Shown here: piece after piece, positions 36,420-45,934 of the stretch
Position numbering within the stretch: the first letter of the stretch is position 1
How the letters are laid out: the number at the start of each line of letters is the position of its first letter
From: Pseudoalteromonas spongiae UST010723-006
GTDB lineage: Bacteria > Pseudomonadota > Gammaproteobacteria > Enterobacterales > Alteromonadaceae
Reading direction: 5' to 3'
DNA length: 64,000 nt
NCBI RefSeq assembly: GCF_000238255.3
Contig: NZ_CP011039.1
Span: 1,909,001-1,973,000, forward strand
Notes under the pieces: generated by a model
The model's input: only the letters and a program-made list of their open reading frames with translations
Databases searched by the model: none
What the model was told of the DNA's origin: nothing
Translations under genes and position numbers: made by a program

Positions 36420-37703
36420 TTAAATTTTAACGCCCTTACGGATCGCTTTGTCTTTAATATACTGAGACCAGCTCTTAGCAAATTTCTTCGTTTGCGGATA
36501 ATCTATCGCTTTACGAACATTTTGATAAGCCAGCTTATACTTTTCTTGCTGAAGGTATGCTTCTGCAAGGTCTAAGTGGATCTGACCTTTCTTTTTATTG
36601 CCAAGCTCAAGTGCTTTGCTAAGGTTTTTAACCGCTAGTGCATAGTCTTCGCTCGTTACGAACATTGAGCCTGCTTTACGATATAACTCAGAGTCATTAT
36701 CGAAATCAGCTGCTTCAATGTAGAACTTAGCTGCTTTGTTATAATGCTTAGCATTATGGAAATATGCACCTAGTGTCGAAACCGTAGATTTGTCTTTCTT
36801 AACTTTCTTTGCTTTTACCGCTTTTTCAAGTGTAACACCTGCTTGGTAAGGCATTTCGTTAAGTGAATACAAACTTGCTAGGAATTTAAAATGGTTTGCT
36901 GTTTCTAGCGCACCATTACGCTCTGCAACCTTCGCAGCTGCCAGACCTTTTTTATAGTCTTCTTGCTGCATGTAGAACGATGCTAAACGTGTCCAAAGTT
37001 TATATTCATTTGGCCAAATCTTAACTTGCTCTTCACTTGTCTTAACCGCGTTATTGAACTGCTTAAGCTCAACATAAGCACCAACTTTTAGGTCGTAAGC
37101 ACTTTTTATTGGCTCTTTTTTAGATAGCTCAATTGCACGGTCTGCCGGAGCAATGATATTCTTATACTCTTTGGTTTCGTAGTAAATTGATGCAATCGCT
37201 AAATACACTTTTGCGTCTTCTTCACCCGTAAAATCCATCCAAGCGTAGTAAGAATCACGAGCATCTTTATACTGTTTTTCTTGACGCTGTAAGTCTGCAA
37301 TAAGCTTCATTACAGTTGCTTGGTCTTTAAAGTTAAGAACATCTGGCTTAGCTGCCGCTTTAGCAAGACGAATTGCGTCGTCAAACTTTTCAAGCTGGTA
37401 GCTCATTTGCGCCATGTAGTAGTTAACTTGTGCTCTATCAAACTCATCTGAAGGCTCAATTTCCTTCATCATTTGAAGCGCACCAGCTACATCGCCCTCG
37501 ATTCCCTTTTCCTGGTCGCCGTTGTATACATCAAATGCTTTTACAACTTTTTTACCAGTACGTTCACCCATCACCTTGGTTTTGCGTTTCTTGCGTTCTT
37601 CAATCTTCGCAGGATCTGCTTTCGCCAAAGTTGGTGCAGAATAAACTGCACCACCAAGTGAAATTAATAAGGCAAGCGCGGTCACTTTAGATAAAGTTTT
37701 CAT
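36420..37703 (-). CDS. Periplasmic TPR-repeat protein of a TonB2 system
   Basis: 427 residues. Signal peptide 1-27 (ends TLAKA), a basic segment, then tandem tetratricopeptide-like helices through the rest (QVNYYMAQMSYQLEKFDDAIRLAK; DLAEAYLQQEKYKLAYQNVR). Encoded last in the DUF3450-TtpC-ExbB-ExbD-TonB-TPR operon; in Vibrio and Alteromonadales this TPR partner belongs to the TonB2 complex. Likely a scaffold that helps deliver proton-motive energy to outer-membrane receptors. Ends in the KGVKI tail, then a terminator. Confidence 0.87.
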   Translation of the reverse strand: MKTLSKVTALALLISLGGAVYSAPTLAKADPAKIEERKKRKTKVMGERTGKKVVKAFDVYNGDQEKGIEGDVAGALQMMKEIEPSDEFDRAQVNYYMAQMSYQLEKFDDAIRLAKAAAKPDVLNFKDQATVMKLIADLQRQEKQYKDARDSYYAWMDFTGEEDAKVYLAIASIYYETKEYKNIIAPADRAIELSKKEPIKSAYDLKVGAYVELKQFNNAVKTSEEQVKIWPNEYKLWTRLASFYMQQEDYKKGLAAAKVAERNGALETANHFKFLASLYSLNEMPYQAGVTLEKAVKAKKVKKDKSTVSTLGAYFHNAKHYNKAAKFYIEAADFDNDSELYRKAGSMFVTSEDYALAVKNLSKALELGNKKKGQIHLDLAEAYLQQEKYKLAYQNVRKAIDYPQTKKFAKSWSQYIKDKAIRKGVKI

Positions 37704-37711
37704 ACTGCCTC

Positions 37712-38326
37712 CTAACCTTGGTCAAGTTTGAAATCAAGTTGAACTTCAATGCCTGCTTGACGTTGTGGTTTACCATCAACAATCTTAGGCTTGTATTTCC
37801 ATTTACGTAAAGCACGTTTTGCTTCACGGTCGAAAATACGTTTCGGTTCAGCGTTAATTACTTCAATATCAGTTACACCACCTACTTCATCGATTGTAAA
37901 GCGAAGTTGTACCCAACCTTCTTTACCATCACGCGCAGCTTGTGGCGGATATTTAGGCTCAATTCGAACGATTGGTGTAGCATCACCATCTCGGCCAAAT
38001 GCGCCTGGGCCATCTAGACCACCTGCCGTACCACCAACATCAATTGATGGCATATTAAACTGTAATCCTGAGTTGTTATTACTCGAATTATCAGGTTGTG
38101 GCGGCTGCGGTTTAGGCGGCTGCTTAGGTGGCGGCGGAGGCGGAGGCGGTACACGCTTCCTCTCCTGCACCTTTGATTCAGGCGGATTCGTCATAATTTC
38201 GACTACAATCTGCTCTTGGTCATTAGCGGCGCGTTTATCGCCGCCAGAAATCAAGAACGCCATGAAATAAAATAAGCCGAAAGTAACTGCCCCACCTGCA
38301 ATCAGTGAAAACAGAAAACGAATCAT
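37712..38326 (-). CDS. tonB2: TonB energy-transducing protein
   Basis: 204 residues. An N-terminal membrane helix (LFSLIAGGAVTFGLFYFMAFL) is followed by a Pro-rich periplasmic spacer (VPPPPPPPPKQPPK) and the TonB C-terminal domain (about 115-204, ATPIVRIEPKYPPQAARDGKEG ... KALRKWKYKPKIVDGK). Couples ExbBD to TonB boxes of outer-membrane receptors. The start overlaps the exbD stop (TAATG). Short spacer, typical of TonB2. Confidence 0.94.
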   Translation of the reverse strand: MIRFLFSLIAGGAVTFGLFYFMAFLISGGDKRAANDQEQIVVEIMTNPPESKVQERKRVPPPPPPPPKQPPKPQPPQPDNSSNNNSGLQFNMPSIDVGGTAGGLDGPGAFGRDGDATPIVRIEPKYPPQAARDGKEGWVQLRFTIDEVGGVTDIEVINAEPKRIFDREAKRALRKWKYKPKIVDGKPQRQAGIEVQLDFKLDQG

Positions 38327-38730
38327 TACTTTTCTCCAGCGATTGAAATCTTCAGGTAGTCACCAGTAGCCTTGATCTGGTCCATAACTTTCATAACCAC
38401 ACCGTGCTTCGCTTCTTTATCCGCTTGGATAATCACGACTTCAGTAGGTTGTTCAGCTAATAGACGCTCGATGTTCGCAGATACACGTTCTACATCTACT
38501 TGGCGCTTATCCATCCAAACTTCACCGTTACCACGAATTGCAATAAAGATATTTGCATTTTTCTTCTTGGTAGCTTGTGCTGCTTTTGGTTTGTTAACTT
38601 CAATACCGGCTTCTTTAACGAATGACGTTGTTACGATAAAGAAGATAAGCATGATGAAAACGATGTCTAGCATCGGTGTCATATCTACCGCTGCGTCATC
38701 TTCTTCACGAATACGTTTATTACGTGCCAT
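38326..38730 (-). CDS. exbD2: Biopolymer transport protein ExbD
   Basis: 134 residues from ATG 38730 with GAGAGAG upstream; the in-frame start six bases earlier is TTG. N-terminal DDAAVDMTPMLDIVFIMLIFFIVTTSF includes the conserved membrane Asp that carries protons. The C-terminus is the periplasmic ExbD domain. Operon member, nearly abutting exbB. Confidence 0.94.
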   Translation of the reverse strand: MARNKRIREEDDAAVDMTPMLDIVFIMLIFFIVTTSFVKEAGIEVNKPKAAQATKKKNANIFIAIRGNGEVWMDKRQVDVERVSANIERLLAEQPTEVVIIQADKEAKHGVVMKVMDQIKATGDYLKISIAGEK

Positions 38731-38744
38731 ATTCAAATCTCTCT

Positions 38745-39269
38745 CTAGTGATGCGGCAAGCTATCGATAAGTTTATTCTTAGCCATCTTCGCTTTCGCTT
38801 CTAGACGTGTGCTAAAGAATACACCTGATAGTGCTGCAACCATTCCAGCCATTGTTGGGATCGTCGCCATTGAAATACCTGATGCCATTAAGCGTGCGTT
38901 ACCAGTACCTTGGGTAGCCATGGTTTCGAAAACCGCGATCATACCCGTTACAGTACCTAATAAGCCGATAAGTGGACATACAGCTACTAATGTTTTGATC
39001 AACAACATACGCTCATCTAATTTCTCAGACGCTTCAGAAATCCATGCTTCACGGATTCTGTGTGCATACCAAGACGTAGTGTCCTGGCGGGCGTCCCAGT
39101 TAGCGATGATTCCCTTTTTCATTTTAGGAAACACGCTGGTCAGGAACCAATAGCGCTCAATCATTAATACCCACATAAGAAAGAGTGCTATTGCGACCAC
39201 ATATAGTACCTGGCCGCCTGTAGCCACAAAATCCCTGACAGATTCCCAGATCTCCATCAGGACTAGCAT
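38745..39269 (-). CDS. exbB2: ExbB/TolQ/MotA-type proton channel subunit
   Basis: 174 residues with three membrane helices. ATLVAVCPLIGLLGTVTGMIAVFE and GISMATIPTMAGMVAALSGVFF are the conserved MotA/TolQ/ExbB segments. Its ATG overlaps the TtpC stop (TAATG). Forms the proton channel with ExbD. Confidence 0.93.
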   Translation of the reverse strand: MLVLMEIWESVRDFVATGGQVLYVVAIALFLMWVLMIERYWFLTSVFPKMKKGIIANWDARQDTTSWYAHRIREAWISEASEKLDERMLLIKTLVAVCPLIGLLGTVTGMIAVFETMATQGTGNARLMASGISMATIPTMAGMVAALSGVFFSTRLEAKAKMAKNKLIDSLPHH

Positions 39270-40633
39270 TAGGCTTTCTCCTTCTCCGCGTGAGCAGCAA
39301 TAATACCAGCGCTTTGCTCATCTAGGATGTGTAGTACAGACTTAGAACGGCTTGCAACGATAGCGTGAACTAGGATTAGCGGTAGTGCCGCAATTAGACC
39401 TAGAGCAGTAGTTACTAGTGCCATTGAGATTGAACCAGCCATGATCTTCGGATCACCTGTACCGAATAACGTGATTTGCTGGAATGTTTCGATCATACCT
39501 ACAACAGTACCTAATAGACCCATTAGAGGTGCGATAGCTGCGAAGATCTTGATGATGTTAACACCAGCTTCGATGCGTGGCGTTTCACGTAGAATCGCTT
39601 CATCAAGCTTAAGCTCAAGGTTTTCAACATCTTCTGACTTGTTGTCTTGGTAAACTTTAAGAATACGACCAAGCGGGTTGTTTTCGTTTGGTGTGTTAAG
39701 ATTCTTAAGCTGTGAACGGATCTTACCAGTAGTTAGTGTAAGGTCAGCAAGACGAATAATCGCGATGATGAAACCAATAACTAGTAGTACTGCGATTAGG
39801 TAACCAACTGTACCACCTTGGTGGAAACGCTCTTCGTGAGTCGCTTTCTGCGTGTTTAGACGTAGAATTGAACCACGGGTGATATCTGTATAGAAACCAG
39901 TGTAAGAACCAGCTGGAGTAGCACGTAGCGCTTCAGCAGAAGACAATACGTAACCATCAGGCTGACGGCCTAGCGGCTGGATTTGCTTAGTTTCTGGGTG
40001 GTAAATTAAGTAACCTTGATCAGAGATAAGGTTGAAGTTACCAATACGTGTAACTTTTGCGTTAACTTCTGAACCGTCTAACTGAGCAACTGTAGTTTCG
40101 AAAGATGATACTTTCGCAGACTCAGTCATTTCAGTTTGAAGACCAATCCAAAGCTCTTCTAGTTCGCGAGTAGTTGGTAGTTCTTTAGCAGCAGCTAGAG
40201 AACGAAGAACTTCTTCACGTCCTGGCTTTTCAGCAGAAACTAGTGACGCTTCGATTGAACCGATTGTTTCAGATGCAGCACGACGTACAACACCGAACAT
40301 TTCACCAAGCGTACCTTTCGCAGTTTCTAGTTCTGCTTCTTTAGACGCTAGTGTCGCTTCGTTTTGTGCGTATTGCTTCTTAAGACGATCACCGCGAGCT
40401 TCTTCAGCCGCTAGTTCACGTTGAGCTTTCTTTAATAACGCTTGCTTGTCAGCACGAGCTGATAAGAACTCTTGCTCACGTTGCTTGTTAATTTTGCCAG
40501 ACGAGATACGGTCTTGCTTAACTTGCTCAAGGATTTTATCTAGAGCAGCTGTATCTGCGTGTGCATTTAGCGCAGCACCTGCAGAAACAGAAAGAACAGT
40601 AGCAACTGCTAAACCTTTAAATAGTTTCTTCAT
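39269..40633 (-). CDS. ttpC: TtpC-type ExbB-like protein with periplasmic coiled coil
   Basis: 454 residues. Signal peptide 1-26 (ALNAHA), then a long coiled coil (QDRISSGKINKQREQEFLS through LASKEAELETAKG, about 30-110), a central periplasmic domain, and a C-terminal MotA/TolQ/ExbB domain (about 285-445, KIFAAIAPLMGLLGTVVGMIETFQ; ISMALVTTALGLIAALPLIL). This is the extra TtpC component that TonB2, but not TonB1, systems need. Starts five bases after the DUF3450 stop. Confidence 0.92.
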   Translation of the reverse strand: MKKLFKGLAVATVLSVSAGAALNAHADTAALDKILEQVKQDRISSGKINKQREQEFLSARADKQALLKKAQRELAAEEARGDRLKKQYAQNEATLASKEAELETAKGTLGEMFGVVRRAASETIGSIEASLVSAEKPGREEVLRSLAAAKELPTTRELEELWIGLQTEMTESAKVSSFETTVAQLDGSEVNAKVTRIGNFNLISDQGYLIYHPETKQIQPLGRQPDGYVLSSAEALRATPAGSYTGFYTDITRGSILRLNTQKATHEERFHQGGTVGYLIAVLLVIGFIIAIIRLADLTLTTGKIRSQLKNLNTPNENNPLGRILKVYQDNKSEDVENLELKLDEAILRETPRIEAGVNIIKIFAAIAPLMGLLGTVVGMIETFQQITLFGTGDPKIMAGSISMALVTTALGLIAALPLILVHAIVASRSKSVLHILDEQSAGIIAAHAEKEKA

Positions 40634-40638
40634 CGTGA

Positions 40639-41409
40639 TTACTCCGCGCCAAAGATTGGAAGGCTAACAATATCGTAAGCTTTTTGCTTACGCGCCATAC
40701 GAATAAGATCAGTAATAGGGCTGATGTATTCGTCACCTAGCTTGTCCCACTGCTTCGTAGAGTTGTTCCAAACCCAAGCATTCTTAAGGTCTAGAGACTG
40801 AGCTACGTAAGCGATACGACCAACACGACCGAAGTCTACAGTGATATCACGACCATCTAGGTTGATAGCACCTTGAGTAGCAGTTACAACAGTGCTGTAA
40901 TCTTTCTCTGTAAGGTAAGCTTCAAGAACCTGACGGTACTTTTCAGAAGTCGTTACTGATGAGTTAGTCATTAACTCACGTAACTTTTCAACACGGTCTA
41001 AACGCTTTTCAGTGTCAAAAGGAACGTCCGCTTTGATGAATTGCTCAAGCGTATCGATCATGCGATACATCAAAGGCACAACGTTACGTTTAGTTGTATC
41101 GATTTCTTTGATTTGTTTATTTAATGATTCGATACCAGCATTTTGGTCTGCAACCAAACGTGCTAGGTGATCATTATAAACTTTTAGGATCTCAGTTTGG
41201 TTAATCGTAGTGTCATACTCCGCTTTCAGTTCAACTGTTTGCTCGAATACGTTATCGATTTTGTTCTGAGACTTTTGTGCAGCCTTAATAGTCTGACCTT
41301 CAACATTGTGAATGTCTTTCAAAGGATCTGCCATCACATTGCTGCTTGTAAGTGCAACCGCGCCAACCAACGCTGAAGCTACAAGACTTTTTCTGATTTT
41401 AACAGACAT
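40639..41409 (-). CDS. DUF3450 periplasmic protein of a TonB2 operon
   Basis: 256 residues from ATG 41409 (the in-frame TTG three codons upstream has no better site). Signal peptide about 1-27 (VALTSSNVMA), then mainly helical/coiled-coil sequence (SLNKQIKEIDTTKRNVVPLMYRMIDTLEQF), ending in a short beta region (GRVGRIAYVAQSLDLKNAWVW). First gene of the DUF3450-ttpC-exbB-exbD-tonB-TPR operon, where the family is regularly found; exact role is not known. Confidence 0.9.
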   Translation of the reverse strand: MSVKIRKSLVASALVGAVALTSSNVMADPLKDIHNVEGQTIKAAQKSQNKIDNVFEQTVELKAEYDTTINQTEILKVYNDHLARLVADQNAGIESLNKQIKEIDTTKRNVVPLMYRMIDTLEQFIKADVPFDTEKRLDRVEKLRELMTNSSVTTSEKYRQVLEAYLTEKDYSTVVTATQGAINLDGRDITVDFGRVGRIAYVAQSLDLKNAWVWNNSTKQWDKLGDEYISPITDLIRMARKQKAYDIVSLPIFGAE

Positions 41410-41825
41410 AGTTCCCAACCAATTAAGTAATGTTACTTTTTTAGAATTTAAACTGATTAAAACTCAATCATGAATGGTGCACATAAAAAATGCACCAACT
41501 CACCAATAATGCTAAATGCATAGAAGAGTGTCAACAGCCAAACTTAGTAAAATACTGCTCTAAGATAAACAAATGCTTTAATGCAACAATTTAATAAACA
41601 AACTGTTTACATTCGAGCTTTTGTTAATCGCGCTATACCGTCCAAGAAAGAGAGTTTATAGCCATATCAGATTGGCTTTAGTAAAAAATTATTAACAATT
41701 AACGCAATTAATTTTTTTTTCAAAAAAAACGTCTAGGTAGAAAGTTATTGAAAGGTTTTTAGGCTGAATTGATAAAGATATTCTGTTTTTAAATGACTAA
41801 ATATGCATTTGGGTACGCATAAGTA
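41410..41825. other. Upstream region of the TonB2 operon
   Basis: About 415 non-coding AT-rich bases. A hairpin GGTGCA (41476-41481) / TGCACC (41491-41496) would lie in the 5' leader of the operon. Poly-T/A runs at 41705-41728. No ORF and no convincing Fur box found. Confidence 0.45.
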
Positions 41826-41858
41826 TATAAAGAAGCATAAAAGTCATGCTTCTTTATA
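41826..41858 (-). terminator. Hairpin terminator after the methyltransferase gene
   Basis: A 13-bp perfect stem TATAAAGAAGCAT / ATGCTTCTTTATA with an AAAAGTC loop, 40 bases past the stop at 41898. No clean T-tract, moderately AT-rich. Confidence 0.65.
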
Positions 41859-41897
41859 TAAGCTTACTTTAATAGACTCGACAAAACGATTATAAAT

Positions 41898-42863
41898 TCA
41901 TTCAATATGACTGTGTTCGAAGACGACAAACCAAGCTAGTATTTCGCCAGACTCATTCAGAACTTCACTTTGTTCGGTACCGGTCAATCCATTTAACTTC
42001 GCGTATTCAATAAGTGAAGATAATTTATCTGATGTTAAAGCCGCATCTACCAACTCAGACAAACGATTCTCTAATGTTTCGATCTGTGTCTTAAGATATT
42101 CGATAAATTGCTTTTTAACATGACAGTCTGAAATGACGCCAATTTTCATAAACTGAGATACATATTCAGGTAAGCTCGTATCCTTTACAGCCATTTCATC
42201 ATATTCAAATAATTCTTTTAATAAGTAATTTAATTGATGTCGGTGATGCTCAGCATCTCCATTTAGTTTTAATAGCCTAAGTGATTCTTTGCTCGTTATA
42301 TCAAAAGAGCATTCAACGAGGTTAATGAAATGTCCCATACAGGCTCTAAACGCCTCTGACCTCACTAACGTAAGCGTTCTTTCATTTCGCTGAATTATTA
42401 CAGAATTAGAATGATGCATCATTAAGCCGATCTTACCATTAGCACTTAGACGCTTTTTAGATGCAATTATCGACTCACTTATATCAGAATATTCGATACC
42501 GAATTGAGAAATAATTAGCTCATAATTGTCATCCAATTTGTCTACATCTTCAGCTTTAAATAACTCTCTAAATAAAATATTGTTTTTAAACTTGTGTGCT
42601 ATATCAATCGCATGGTTATTAATTTTAGCAAAATCAATCGCTGTTATACTGCCACTTATCTTATTAACGGATGCAAAATCATCCACTAAAATCGCTAACC
42701 CGCCATTTCCTGTTGCAATATCAAGGCATTTAAATCCGTCATTTAGAGTTGAAAATAAAGGGAACCATTGATCTTTTAACACCCCCGTATAAGTTTTTTT
42801 ATAACTTTCACCAAATGACGTTAAATGACCTTGCTTCCAATATTCGCTCCAATGTGAAGTCAT
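41898..42863 (-). CDS. SAM-dependent methyltransferase-like protein
   Basis: 321 residues from ATG 42863 (GGAG site upstream; the preceding in-frame TTG rejected). Motif I KCLDIATGNGGLAIL, acidic motif ITAIDFA, LIISQFGIEYSD as motif IV. The N-terminus WSEYWKQGHLTSFGESY suggests the class I family acting on small molecules or lipids. The second half (about 165-321) is an added helical region without a recognised fold. Monocistronic, between the TonB2 operon and a TonB-dependent receptor. Lower GC than its neighbours by eye, so horizontal gain is possible. Confidence 0.75.
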   Translation of the reverse strand: MTSHWSEYWKQGHLTSFGESYKKTYTGVLKDQWFPLFSTLNDGFKCLDIATGNGGLAILVDDFASVNKISGSITAIDFAKINNHAIDIAHKFKNNILFRELFKAEDVDKLDDNYELIISQFGIEYSDISESIIASKKRLSANGKIGLMMHHSNSVIIQRNERTLTLVRSEAFRACMGHFINLVECSFDITSKESLRLLKLNGDAEHHRHQLNYLLKELFEYDEMAVKDTSLPEYVSQFMKIGVISDCHVKKQFIEYLKTQIETLENRLSELVDAALTSDKLSSLIEYAKLNGLTGTEQSEVLNESGEILAWFVVFEHSHIE

Positions 42864-42917
42864 CAAAAAAACTCCTTTATAATTTATATATATTAGCTAA
42901 ATCAATTCCATACAAAT

Positions 42918-42943
42918 AAAAAAAGCCTGCAATTGCAGGCTTT
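42918..42943 (-). terminator. Terminator after the TonB-dependent receptor
   Basis: A 9-bp stem AAAGCCTGC / GCAGGCTTT with an AATT loop and a T-rich minus-strand tail, about 20 bases past the receptor stop. Confidence 0.9.
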
Positions 42944-42961
42944 AATACATCTTAAATCTTA

Positions 42962-45619
42962 TTAGAATTTGTAGCGGAAACCTACAAAGTATAAACGACC
43001 AACGATGCTATATAAGTTTGAATCGTAACCTAAGTCACTATCTAAAACAGGATCTTCATCTGTTACATTATTAACACCAGCAGTAATGTCTAAATTCCAA
43101 GGTGTTGCATATGTATAGTTTAAGTCAACGATATTGTAATCGTCTAACTCGCCAACTGCAGTGAAGATGGTACCTGTTTCGTCTGTTTCAGTTTCTTCAG
43201 CCTGAGATGCAATATGGTTAAGATTCACATTAAGAGTGTGATCTTCGAATAACCATGTAGCACCTAGTGAGATACGACGCTCAGGAAGACCATTACGACC
43301 GATCTTGTTAACCTTAGGTAAACCAATGATATCTGGCTCTTCATAAGACAGAACTTCTGACCAAGCAAAGTTAGTCTTAATTTCACCTGCACCACCTAAA
43401 TCGAATAATGCATTTGCTTTGAAATCAAAACCATCTGTCGAGAAACCAGGAATATTTGCCATAGGTGCCGTAACAAGAAGTGAACGCGCCGTTGGGTTAC
43501 CACCACGATCTACAGCTGCACCTTCATAACCTGGCGCGTTATCATTTGGATCTTCTGGATCACCTAGTAAGCCAATGTTTTCTAAATCAAATACGTCTTG
43601 AGTTGATAAAGAAGAAACTTGGTTAGTGATGTCAATATTGTAGTAATCGAATGAAACGTCAACATTGTCCGTTACATTATATACAATACCAAAGTTAACA
43701 CTTTCAGACTCTTCAGGTTTAAGGTTTTCAGTACCAATAAAGTAAGTCGTGTGCTGTTGCGAACGACAGTCTGAACGGTTAGTTCCTGCTGCTGAACAAA
43801 GTACCACGTCTTTCGCACTACTTGCCGATTCTTGAGGTGCTTTATATAAGTCTTCAAGTGTTGGAGCGCGGAAACCTTGACCCCATGATGCGCGTACAAC
43901 AAGAGATTCAAACGGTTGGTAACGAAGTGAAGCCTTAGGCACAAACGATGAACCAACATCGCTAAAGTCATCATAACGACCTGCGAAGTTAAATTCTAAG
44001 CTATCAAGTACTGGTACTACTAATTCAGCAAATACTGCGTACTCTTCACGGTCACCTGATGCAGAACCACCTGCTGTACCAATGATGTTCTTAGCCTCAT
44101 TTTGTGCTTCCGCTTGGTCATAATATGTTGTTTCTTTGTAGTTTGCGCCAACATAAAGAGCTACTGAACCAGCACCCAAGTCAGCTAGTTCATTGAACGT
44201 CATACCACCACTGATTTCGCGAAGTGTACTACCTGAGCGACGGTTACTGTTAGCAGCTAAGTCAGCAAGTTGCGCTGTATACTTCGACTGATCTGGGTCA
44301 CGAGGATCCCAACCATCACGAATTGCTTGCTCAACGCTTGGGCGGTGAACGTAACCTTGGCCCCACTCGTTCATGTCATAACGGTTATAGTGAGCATCTA
44401 CGTGCCAATCAAATAGATCTGTAAGACCTTCTAAAGAAGCGGCCCAATCTTGCATGTTACTTACTTGCCAAGTATCACGTGATGCGCCAACATTGTTGAA
44501 ACGGTAGTAACCACGGTCACCTTCGTTAACTGCTGTTAGACCATTTTCAGCTGGCATGTCCATAGGGAATGTGAACCAACCTGCTGCAGGAGCGTAACGA
44601 CCAAAGCTTTCGTTACGAGCATGTAGAGAACGGAAGTTAAAAGTTGTGTTATCACTTACTTCATAGTCGTAATCTACGAATACTGAATCACGTTTCGTTG
44701 AAGCAGCATCTGCTGATACCGCTGTATAATCGAAATGACAGCCGTCGTCTGCTGGATAATCTGGCGCATCATTGTGATAACTGAATAAGTCACCGTATTG
44801 TGAACAGTCTTGACCACTAATCATCGGGTTGAATTCAAACGTAGTCATATCTAAGATATTACGGCCGTACCAGCTTAAACCAGTAGTACCACCGTAAGTG
44901 CCTGAACCATCGTCCGTAGAAGACGTAAACCAACGGTCGCGTGCGAAAATGATATCGCGTTCGTCGTGTTCATAGCTGAAAACAATGCTTGATTTGTCAT
45001 TTGAAAGACCAGTGATGATTGAGAATGAAGACTCATCACCACCACCGTCACGGCTTGGGCTACCAGCTCGAGCTTGAACTTGAACACCTTCAAAGTCGTC
45101 ACGAAGAATGATGTTTACAACACCTGCAATAGCATCTGAACCATAAACCGCAGACGCACCATCACTCATAACTTCGATTCTTTCAACCGCAGCGAAAGGA
45201 ATTGTATTTAAGTCAGCTGCACCACCACCCATTACAGGTGAACCTGGCATTTTCTTACCGTTGATAAGTACCAATGTACGGCTTGAGCCTAAACCACGTA
45301 AGTTTACAGTAGCTTGGCTTTGTGCAGTATTACCAGATGAAGGTTGGATTGAACCAAAAGAGTTAAACGTAGATCTGTTTAACACGTCAGAAACGCTTAA
45401 TTGACCTGAATTGTCTAAAGACGCTCTGTCAATTACAACTACAGGGTTCGCACCTTCCATATCAGTACGCTTGATACGAGAACCTGTTACTTCGATACGT
45501 TCAACAGCTTCAGCTGCTTGTTCTTCAGCGGCATTAGCGTTTGCTGCAAACACAGCAGTGCTAGCACCACCGAAAGCGATCGCTAAACGAACCGCCTTCG
45601 CTAGTTTATTATTTAACAT
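42962..45619 (-). CDS. TonB-dependent outer-membrane receptor
   Basis: An 885-residue porin-like transporter. Signal peptide about 1-30 (ends NANA), TonB-box-like VERIEVTGSRIKRTD, plug domain about 50-165 (VNLRGLGSSRTLVLINGKKMPG; IEVMSDGASAVYGSDAIAG), then a 22-strand barrel ending in the Phe-terminated FVGFRYKF. The plug wording matches Alteromonadales receptors for carbohydrates or peptides rather than siderophores; the ligand is unknown. Probably served by the TonB2 operon downstream on the same strand. Confidence 0.94.
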   Translation of the reverse strand: MLNNKLAKAVRLAIAFGGASTAVFAANANAAEEQAAEAVERIEVTGSRIKRTDMEGANPVVVIDRASLDNSGQLSVSDVLNRSTFNSFGSIQPSSGNTAQSQATVNLRGLGSSRTLVLINGKKMPGSPVMGGGAADLNTIPFAAVERIEVMSDGASAVYGSDAIAGVVNIILRDDFEGVQVQARAGSPSRDGGGDESSFSIITGLSNDKSSIVFSYEHDERDIIFARDRWFTSSTDDGSGTYGGTTGLSWYGRNILDMTTFEFNPMISGQDCSQYGDLFSYHNDAPDYPADDGCHFDYTAVSADAASTKRDSVFVDYDYEVSDNTTFNFRSLHARNESFGRYAPAAGWFTFPMDMPAENGLTAVNEGDRGYYRFNNVGASRDTWQVSNMQDWAASLEGLTDLFDWHVDAHYNRYDMNEWGQGYVHRPSVEQAIRDGWDPRDPDQSKYTAQLADLAANSNRRSGSTLREISGGMTFNELADLGAGSVALYVGANYKETTYYDQAEAQNEAKNIIGTAGGSASGDREEYAVFAELVVPVLDSLEFNFAGRYDDFSDVGSSFVPKASLRYQPFESLVVRASWGQGFRAPTLEDLYKAPQESASSAKDVVLCSAAGTNRSDCRSQQHTTYFIGTENLKPEESESVNFGIVYNVTDNVDVSFDYYNIDITNQVSSLSTQDVFDLENIGLLGDPEDPNDNAPGYEGAAVDRGGNPTARSLLVTAPMANIPGFSTDGFDFKANALFDLGGAGEIKTNFAWSEVLSYEEPDIIGLPKVNKIGRNGLPERRISLGATWLFEDHTLNVNLNHIASQAEETETDETGTIFTAVGELDDYNIVDLNYTYATPWNLDITAGVNNVTDEDPVLDSDLGYDSNLYSIVGRLYFVGFRYKF

Positions 45620-45934
45620 TTAGATTTCTCCCTGGACCACATTTGTGGATTTACTTTTATTCACAATCTAACAAATTGTTGATTGATTTTTTTGAGTCGA
45701 AACTCATTTATCCGAGGGCAATAATAATCATAAGGGCAAACACCGGTCAACATGTGTTTATAAAGTTTTAACATTTAAGACTTAGATGTTTCAGTTAGAT
45801 CACATTTATACACACTTAGAAATACACCGCTTTTAGGTACACGAAAAATATAAAACCCTGATTTAAAACAAAAAAAAACCTGAAGCCTCGTAAGCTTTAA
45901 TTGTAATCAAAAAATTACATTTTTTTTGAACTTT
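45620..45934. other. Upstream region of the receptor gene, after polB
   Basis: 315 AT-rich bases. A weak hairpin with a run of nine T (minus strand, near 45868-45895) may end polB transcription. No gene seen. A partial Fur-box-like stretch at 45717-45735 matches 13 of 19 consensus positions, too weak to call. Confidence 0.4.

Noticed and set aside
45717..45735. Fur box upstream of the TonB-dependent receptor
   Set aside because: Only 13 of 19 positions match, in an AT-rich region, and the receptor type does not look siderophore-linked.
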